Shown piece after piece: positions 57,505 to 64,000 of a DNA stretch of 64,000 nt. How positions within the stretch are numbered: position 1 is the stretch's first letter; the number at the start of each line of letters is the position of its first letter. Under the pieces are notes generated by a model. That model worked only from the letters and a program-made list of their open reading frames with translations. It made no database searches and was not told the DNA's origin. The translations under genes and the position numbers were made by a program. Origin of the DNA: Chrysopilus asiliformis (Eukaryota; Arthropoda; Insecta; Diptera; Rhagionidae); the NCBI GenBank assembly GCA_964034945.1, contig OZ035960.1, positions 47,905,002 to 47,969,001 of the forward strand. The letters run 5' to 3'.

Positions 57505-60500
57505 ATGAGTACTACTTCCAATTCATCGACTTCTGGAGCTATTTCTACCCTCTTGGACAGTTCCCAGGATGGCTCCTTGAAATATCTGGATTCAACAAAT
57601 ACGATTCACTCATACGGTAGCACATCAATTCAAAGTATATTTCCACCTCGTTCATGGCCATCGGGTGACGACTTGCATCAAGATTCAAACGATTATCCTT
57701 CGTCATTATCGGGCTCTCAGTCATACAGTTCAGTGGATTCAAACATCTACCGAACTGATTTACATAAAAATATCGCATTCCAATCTGAACTTGAAAGAGA
57801 AGAAGTTGAAGAATTAGAGGAATCTACGCCCCGGACAAGAATAATAGAATTTGAACCAGAAATTGAAGCGAAAATCAAAAATTCCGAAGAACAATCAAAC
57901 ATTCCATCGTTAAATGAAGTCCTGATTTTGCCATTGCAAAAGGATATTCTGAAAAATGTACCATTTATGGAAACCTTAATTGTTAGCAAGGAATTAAAAA
58001 ATTCGCAAGCGTCAAATGAGATCGCTTCTAATGTTCCAAATTTAGTAGAAGAAAACAATATTTTGGAAGTTGGAGGATTTTGCTTAAATATCGAGCAGAG
58101 TGGTAGCAATTTTGTTATTTATTCCACCTCGCAATTTTCATCGGAAAATTCTGGAGTTATCACAAGTATTTTGTCTATCGTTGATGAATCTTTGAATTTA
58201 ATTGAAGAAAAGAAAATCGAAACTATTTGCCAAACTGATATAAAAATCGTAAGGTGTTTTTTTTAATTACAACAAAAAAAATGTATTCATTCCTAAATCC
58301 CACAAGCTTCTGTAATCTATGATAAGTATCGGACCATAAAAATGCCGAATTTCAGGCCAATCGGTTCAGTAGTTTCCCCGCGAAAGAGTAACATAGCGCC
58401 ACAACTAAGTTTCGAAATCACTTTACCCCCTCCCCTTACTCCCCCGTTCGCGATACTTTTCGTATGCCTATGTTGGAACCAGAAATACCACAGACACTCA
58501 AGCCAAATTTCAAGTCAATTGGTTCAGCCGTTTTCACGTGAAAGAGGAACAGACAGACAGACAGACACCAACTCATTTTTTTATATTAGTACTAGAATTT
58601 GGACCCGGCTTCGCCCGGCTAAAAGCGTGAACAGAAAAAAACTAAATTCATTTGGTTAAAAATTAGGTAGCCTGTATGCTGTTTATTAGTCTTTTCTCTT
58701 CGGAAAATGATTAACCCATTCGGTATTTTGATGCCATAATAAATCACTTTACCCCCTCCCCTTACTCCCCCAACCTCTCGGGCTACTTTTTAATGGATCT
58801 ATGTTGGTGCTGGACCCCCGACGAACATCTGTGCCGAATTTCAGGCCAATCGGTTAAGTAGTTTCCCCGCGAAAGAGTAACATAACGCAAAAACTAAGTT
58901 TCGAAATCACTTTACCCCCTCCCCTTACTCCCCCCGGGCTACTTTTACTCCCGTCGGGCTACTTTTTAATGGGTCTGTCTTGGGGCTAAGCCCCCGACGA
59001 ACATCTGTGCCAAATTTCAGGCCAATCAGTTTAGTGGTTTCCCCGTGAAAGAGTAATATAGCGCAAAAACTAAGTTTCAAAATCACTTTACCCCATCCCC
59101 TTACTCACCCCACCCTTCGGGCTACTATTTAATGGGTTTATGTTGGTGCTGGACCCGCGACGAACATCTATGCCAAATTTCAGGCCAATCGGTTAAGTAG
59201 TTTCCCCGCGAAAGAGTAACATAGGGCAAAAACCAAGTTTCGAAATCACTTTACCCCCTCCGCTTACTCCCCCCACCCGTCGGGCTACTTTTTAATGGGT
59301 CTATGTTGGGGCAGGATCCCCGACGAACATCTGTGCCAAATTTCAGGCCAATCGGTTCAGTAGTTTCCCCGCGAAAGAGTAACATAGCGCAAAAATTAAG
59401 TTTCGAAATCACTTTACCCCCTCTCCTTACTCCCCCCACCCCTCGGGCTACTTTTTAATGGGTCTATGTTGGGGCTGGATCCCTGGCGAACATCTATGCC
59501 AAATTTCAGGATAATCGGTTCGGTAGTTTCCCCGCGAAAGAGTAACATACAGGGAAAACTAAGTTTCGAAATCACTTTACCCCCTCCCCTTACTCCCCCC
59601 ACCCCTCGAGCTACTTTTCCGTATGCCTATGTTGGAACCAGAACCACCACAGACACTCATGCCAAATTTCAAGTCAATCGGTTCAGCCGTTTTTGCGTGA
59701 AAGAGGAACAGACAGACAGACAGACAGACAGACACCAACTCATTTTTATATATTAGTATGATGATTACTTTTTTCGGTTTATATACAATATTACTTTAAA
59801 AAACTGGTTGAATTTAAAAAAAAAATCTGTTGTGCCGGAAATACTGGGGTAACGGGTTTTTGTTTGTTTTTATTTCTAGTTTGTAGGCCTCTACTAATGT
59901 AATAGTCTGCTAAAGAACATAGCATTTAGTATATATCAACAACACATAACAATTTAAATGTAAAAATACATAAAAACTGACGGAAAATTTGGGTTGAGAA
60001 TTCGTAGTTTTTCATGAACACAATACTTTATTATACTTCGTATAAGAAAGTAATTATTTATTTATTTATTTATTTATCTATTTCACAACCAAAAGGCAAA
60101 TTGCCTTATACAAAGGTGTTCAGCAAAACTAACTAATTAGGTTAATTTAATTAAGCATAAGTTTATCAAAAAGAAACTAATTTTAGATTGAAAGCACAAT
60201 GTTCAGATATAAATTAAAAGAAAAAATTTACAAATATAAATACAAATTAAAAATAAATTAATTAAATAAACAAGAAACCTCAAACCACAAAAAACCAACC
60301 ATACTCAAAAAAAAAACCGTCAATTTAAAAAATATATAAATGCCAAAAATTAAATGTTTACAATCAATAGCGTTTAGAAGCAATTGAACATCAACGAAGG
60401 AATTAGAGGAGTTATCATTCAGGAGGTCTACCTAACTCAAAATAGATTTTGTTTTTAAAAAGACTGATTCTAGTAAGCTTCTTAAGTTCAGGGGATAATG

Positions 60501-61986
60501 CATTCCACAATTTAATAGCTCTGACAAAAAATGACTTTTCCATAAAGCTCTGCCTATACTTAGGGACCCACATAAAACATACTCTAGTAGAGTTAAGAAA
60601 AGAAATGTAATTAAGTAAGTAATCAGGTAAACCCGAACAAACTATCTTATGAAGAAAAATAACACAGCGGATATTAAAAAAAGTGAAAATATCACACCCC
60701 AGAAAATCTATTAAGAAACCAAACTATCAATTAAGAAACCAAACATCGACGGATATTGAAGTTTTTCTTTTCTGTTTTCATCTTTTAATTCCGCTTAAAC
60801 TGTTTTCCAAATATAAAAAACCAAGTTTTTCGGGTTTTTTTTAAATTTTGATATTTTAGTGGTGGTTTGTATGGTGTAAGTGCTTTTCGGACTGACTTAG
60901 AATGACACACAATCTATCTATCTATAGCACTCTGTATAAGGCAAAAAAAAAATAACACGCAACTTATTATTAAATCTTATTCTTTATCTTAATTCCTTCT
61001 CACGATATTATTTTTTTTGCATATGAATATTATACCCAAAGCAACTTAAATGTAATAAAATTCTCTAAACTGTTGCACTATACGGTAAGTACTTCGCCGT
61101 TCCCAAGGTATTCCACAATTTGAGGTAACAACTCCATGGTGTTAGTGTACATTCGTTGTTTAGGATATCTCCGAATAAAAAATATAACATTTTTTAGCAT
61201 TAATGTGTTTTTTTTTTAATTTTTAGGAAAAAAAATTACATGTTCTCAAAGATGAAAGTGGCTACGTTGTACTGAAATCATCAAATAATGGCGCTGAAAA
61301 GGAATCTGAAAGAGGCACAATTTCCCTTAAATCCTCAGAAAATTTAATACTTGATGGTGCATCATTTCTTTTAATGCGATATTTAATACTGAGTGGATTC
61401 CGTGGTGAATTCAAAACGTGGTCAATAAACATTTCAGGTTATTATTAAAATATTTTTTTTTGATATTCTTAATAATTGTCCTGCGATTTTAAATATCCTG
61501 CAAAAACTTTAAATGGGATTTTGTTCTATTTTAGGCGGCATCTGCTGTTGTAAATACCAAGTACAGAAAGAAAGGGTATTTTTGATACAAAATAAACCAG
61601 TAAAATGTATTCGAATAAAACTTTGGACATGTCATTCGAAAACGGATGTGGCTATTTCAAAAACTTATTTAACGGATGAAGGCCACATTCTAAAACATAA
61701 GTGGGAAGGACGTTCATATTTTCTACACATAAATCCGTTGGCAGAAATTCCTCTTAGCAATTATGTTCTGGAATCAGAGAAAAGTTGGCAAAATGATGTT
61801 AAATTGATGTCTCTCTATTTGGATTACAAATACAAAAGGCAACAAGAACTAAGCAAATATTTATCTGAGAATGTAGAAATACAATGCATGATCAAAGACT
61901 ATTTGGTTTGCCTGTTGCAACTCAAACCGAAAGAAATTTTGGATTTTACTGTAGATTATTTTTTAGATTTGGTATCTGATGATTAA
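57505..61986 (+). CDS. CATIP-like protein with C-terminal RIIa domain
   Basis: Exons 57505-58248, 61227-61437 and 61535-61986 total 1407 nt, 468 aa, with GT-AG introns and matching phases. Residues 1-190 are Ser-rich then acidic and look disordered. Residues about 195-390 match my memory of the CATIP core: ENLILDGASFLLMRYLILSG, GEFKTWSIN, then CRNIYE-like CCCKYQVQKE and GHILKHKWEGRSYFLHINPL. The last 43 residues (KYLSENVEIQCMIKDYLVCL...PKEILDFTVDYF) fit an RIIa-type dimerisation/docking helix pair. Human CATIP works with TTC17 in actin assembly and ciliogenesis. An insect role in sperm flagella or sensory cilia is inference. Intron 1 (about 3 kb) is packed with retrotransposon ends. Confidence 0.82.
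58340..58610 (+). mobile_element. RTE-type retrotransposon 3' end
   Basis: One 'ttcaggccaatcggttcag' unit is followed by the terminal form 'ttcaagtcaattggttcagc', a GACA run and 'ttatattagtac'. That ending, and 'acccggcttcgcccgg' just after, are typical of insect RTE elements. In intron 1 of the CATIP-like gene. Confidence 0.7.
58735..59757 (+). mobile_element. RTE-type 3' end with 163 bp tandem units
   Basis: Five units carrying 'tttcaggccaatcggtt', 'agtttccccgcgaaagag', 'aactaagtttcgaaatcac' and 'gggctactttttaatggg', with starts spaced 176, 163, 163 and 163 bp (near 58841, 59017, 59180, 59343, 59506). They are followed by the terminal unit with 'ttcagccgtttttgcgtg', a GACA run and 'atatattagtat'. 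No reverse transcriptase is present. Short ORFs across the units are chance. Confidence 0.8.
60056..60715 (-). mobile_element. 5'-truncated CR1-like non-LTR fragment
   Basis: On the minus strand it encodes about 95 residues of an ORF2 C-terminus (LIDFLGCDIFTFFNIRCVIF, FFVRAIKLWNALSPELKKL, ending ELGRPPE at the stop 60415-60417). A 3' UTR and an (ATTT)n tail (about 60056-60085) follow. It ends like the element at 30.2 kb but is a different family. At the truncation point the phrase 'aattaagaaaccaaac' is duplicated (60724-60745). Confidence 0.75.
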
Positions 61987-62169
61987 CATTAAGAATTTTT
62001 TTTGTTTTATCTAAATTTAAAATTTTGAAGAGAAGAAATATATTTTTGTATTGTACAAAAACGATTTACTTTTTACTCTGTTTTTAGGAAAGTGTAGCTG
62101 AAGAATTACTAAAAAATCTGGTTAACAATATTTGCTTTCCTCAGCGTAGCTATAGAAAGAAAGTATTGT

Positions 62170-62940
62170 ATTCATGCATGACGATAACCGACTCGAGAAC
62201 GGGAGCAGATAGAAATTTTCTGATCAGCACGAAATCTTTTTCAGGAAGAATGATGAGGATGCCCGTACATATGTCCGTCTGTCTACCTGACCGTTCGTGA
62301 ACACCATAACTTTCGAAATGATTGAGCTAGAGACTTGAAATTTTGTAAAGCATGCTTGTCCAACCCACAGCCCGCGGGCCGCATGCGGCTCAGGTCGTGT
62401 TTGAATGTGGCCCAACAAAAACTGATATATTTACAAACTTTATGAATTCCTGAAGTTTAAATTACTTAAAATTGTTAGCTAATATGTATATATTCCAAGT
62501 TTTTTACTAATCAGTTCTCTTTAGGGTTAGTATATTTTATATGTGGCCCAATATAACTCGTCTTCTCCCAATTTGGCCCAGGAAAGCTAAAAGGCTGGAA
62601 ATCCCGGGTGTATATTACGTTTCTCGTAAATGGCCAGGCTAAGTTCTTGAACGGACAAAATTGGACCATTCCTTCCTCCCTCCCCCACACAAATGAAACA
62701 GTTTTTTGCGATTTTCTCCAAGACGGTGAGTCACATTGAAAAATTTATTAAGGCAAAATATATTTAGAATAGGATTTTACATAACTCATACATACACCAA
62801 AATCTAATTGGACCACTCCTTTCTCCTTCTCTGAAACAAATGGATTTTTTTTAAAAACATGTTGTCTATCATCATGTAGAGTATTTGAAGATCATCCCCT
62901 GGCAATTGTAGCTTTTCTTAAGTTTTTTTTATAACGCTTT
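62170..62940 (-). repeat. Dispersed repeat families D/A, inverted copy with hAT insertion
   Basis: Opens with the family D phrase 'actcgagaacgggagcag'. It then follows family A in reverse ('gagctagagacttgaaattt', 'acgtttctcgtaaatggcc', 'cttgaacggacaaaattgg'), ending near 'ggcaattgtagcttttctta'. It is interrupted at 62351-62607. Confidence 0.7.
62351..62607. mobile_element. hAT-Charlie-type MITE resembling primate MER30
   Basis: 257 bp inserted between the family A phrases 'gaaattttgtaaag' and 'tattacgtttctcg'. The uninterrupted form is at 46800-46820. The left end CATGCTTGTCCAACCCACAG leads into CCCGCGGGCCGCATGCGGCT and 'gtttgaatgtggcccaac'. The right part has 'tatgtggcccaata', 'tttggcccaggaaagctaaa' and ends 'ggaaatcccgg'. 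This order matches what I remember of MER30. The flanks ttgtaaag / gtgtatat are compatible with a decayed 8 bp hAT duplication. Confidence 0.7.
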
Positions 62941-63535
62941 TTTTTGTTTTTTTTTCGGTTCTATTTTATTTTATACATTTTAGTGGAAAATAAATATCTG
63001 GTAAGAAACATGTAAATCAATTGTTTAACCACACAAAATCAATTGTTTCACCAAGATAAAATCTTAGTGCAGGAAATGCTCACTCATGAGTAGATACTTA
63101 TATATTAGAATTTTTAGTCAACTTTTTGTGAAATTTTTTGGGAATTTTCTGGGAAACTTTTTCGGTATTATTTTTGGTGGGAGGAAGGGAAGAGAGAAAA
63201 TCCCATTCTTCCTTCACCACTCTTTTCCACCACCTTCCCACGTACTCTCGTCGCGCACCACACATTCCAACCCGTTTTACATCACCCTTCACCACTTCAT
63301 ACCTACAGCCTTCTCATTCCAACACTCCCCCACCTTTCACACATCGCGTCCCCTTCCCACCCGTCTTTTGAATGGTTGAAGGAGTTAACAATATTTCTCA
63401 TGTCTTCAGAACAATAGAAAATTATCAAATACTCATACTTATGAGTACTCACAGAATTTTCCAATGCACGATTTCTTAAGGAATGACTAAAATCCGTCAA
63501 CTAGTAAAAAAATATGCGTGAATATAAAAAATATC
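62941..63535. other. Intergenic, pyrimidine-rich patch
   Basis: 63195-63370 is C/T-rich on + and open in several frames, but without motifs. Nothing else recognised. Confidence 0.4.
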
Positions 63536-63539
63536 TGGT

Positions 63540-64000
63540 GTGAATAGCTCATGGCTTTATTATACAAAATCTACGTTTCTGCACAATTTACCTGACGAAT
63601 AAAATAGTAGTTTACATAAAAATATGAATTTCTATACTCTATATTTATACCCGTATGGTGAAACCAAAGGGTATATTAACTTTGCCTTACCGTTTGTAAC
63701 GCCAAGATCTCGTCATCACACAAAAAAATATCAGTTGTGGTCAACACAAAACTTTCTTCTACAAAATCTACGACCCTGCGCAATTTACGCTAGAGCCCTG
63801 TCGCGCTGTCAACCTAAGACGACCTCCCAATAAATTCTTGGTTTATTCAAAAATATCAAAAACGTACAAAATTTGAGATAACTTGAGAACTGTAAAAGAT
63901 ATAAATTTACGGTAAATGGCAAAAATGTAGAAAATGTTAACATCTTTAATTATTCTTTTAACTGATTTGTCGAAAAACCGTTAGTTTGCAAATTATTCGC
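63540..64000 (-). repeat. Family B/C repeat, inverted, cut by the window edge
   Basis: 63646-63720 repeats the family C start (TATACCC...GGGTATA hairpin, 'ccgtttgtaacgccaaga'). 63730-64000 is an almost exact reverse complement of 18404-18680. Here the C-type start is joined directly to the family B end, showing that the two modules form one larger element. Confidence 0.75.

Noticed and set aside
59251..59602. Similar 62-codon ORFs on the minus strand
   Set aside because: They are periodic because of the 163 bp RTE-type tandem units, not because of duplicated genes.
63138..63379. Two overlapping ORFs in pyrimidine-rich DNA
   Set aside because: Open frames come from C/T bias and have no motif or splice context.

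Overview
This window is AT-rich eukaryotic DNA with short spliced genes in a dense field of transposons. It reads as an insect genome and most likely a dipteran. The evidence is CRAL-TRIO lipid-transfer genes of insect type, GT-AG introns, an irritans-type mariner, a CR1/Jockey-group retrotransposon, and dispersed repeats built like those I remember from fly genomes (a TATACCC...GGGTATA hairpin, GTTTGTAACG, CCGTCTGTCTGTC and AGCTAGAGACTTGAAATTTTG modules). The species cannot be named from the sequence alone.

Host genes, left to right. (1) A five-exon CRAL-TRIO gene on + (21656-23276, 301 aa). (2) A single-exon gene of unknown function on - (28722-29756, 344 aa). (3) A six-exon CRAL-TRIO gene on - (40328-45111, 267 aa) with a 3.7 kb first intron. 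(4) A six-exon clavesin-like CRAL-TRIO gene on + (49189-55166, 406 aa) with a 4.3 kb first intron. (5) A 36-codon ORF for a small membrane peptide (57062-57172) followed by a short intron. (6) A three-exon gene on + (57505-61986, 468 aa) resembling the ciliogenesis protein CATIP, ending in an RIIa-like domain. I assembled the exon models by hand from splice sites and reading phase. In every model the phases close exactly.

Mobile DNA fills the rest. 0-21 kb holds inverted-repeat elements, a TTAA-flanked piggyBac-type element, copies of dispersed repeat families A, B and C, and a mariner with an intact ORF, 30 bp perfect terminal repeats and a TA duplication. 23-28 kb holds family A/B copies with nested miniature elements. 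30-34 kb is a 5'-truncated non-LTR retrotransposon whose ORF2 looks intact and overlaps ORF1 at a canonical -1 slippery heptamer. 34-39 kb, and the large introns, hold nested MITEs, fold-backs and relics of a Tc1-like transposase. The CATIP intron holds two arrays of RTE-type 3' ends and a truncated CR1-like fragment. At 62.35 kb a hAT-type MITE that looks strikingly like the primate MER30/Charlie group sits inside a family A copy.

The three CRAL-TRIO genes probably form a local paralogue cluster for binding and transfer of hydrophobic ligands. No operon-like or defence-type system is visible. The most unusual signals are the MER30-like element, the frameshift site in the retrotransposon, the micropeptide ORF, the TIR element carrying an 'MSRKC' ORF, and several long hairpins.
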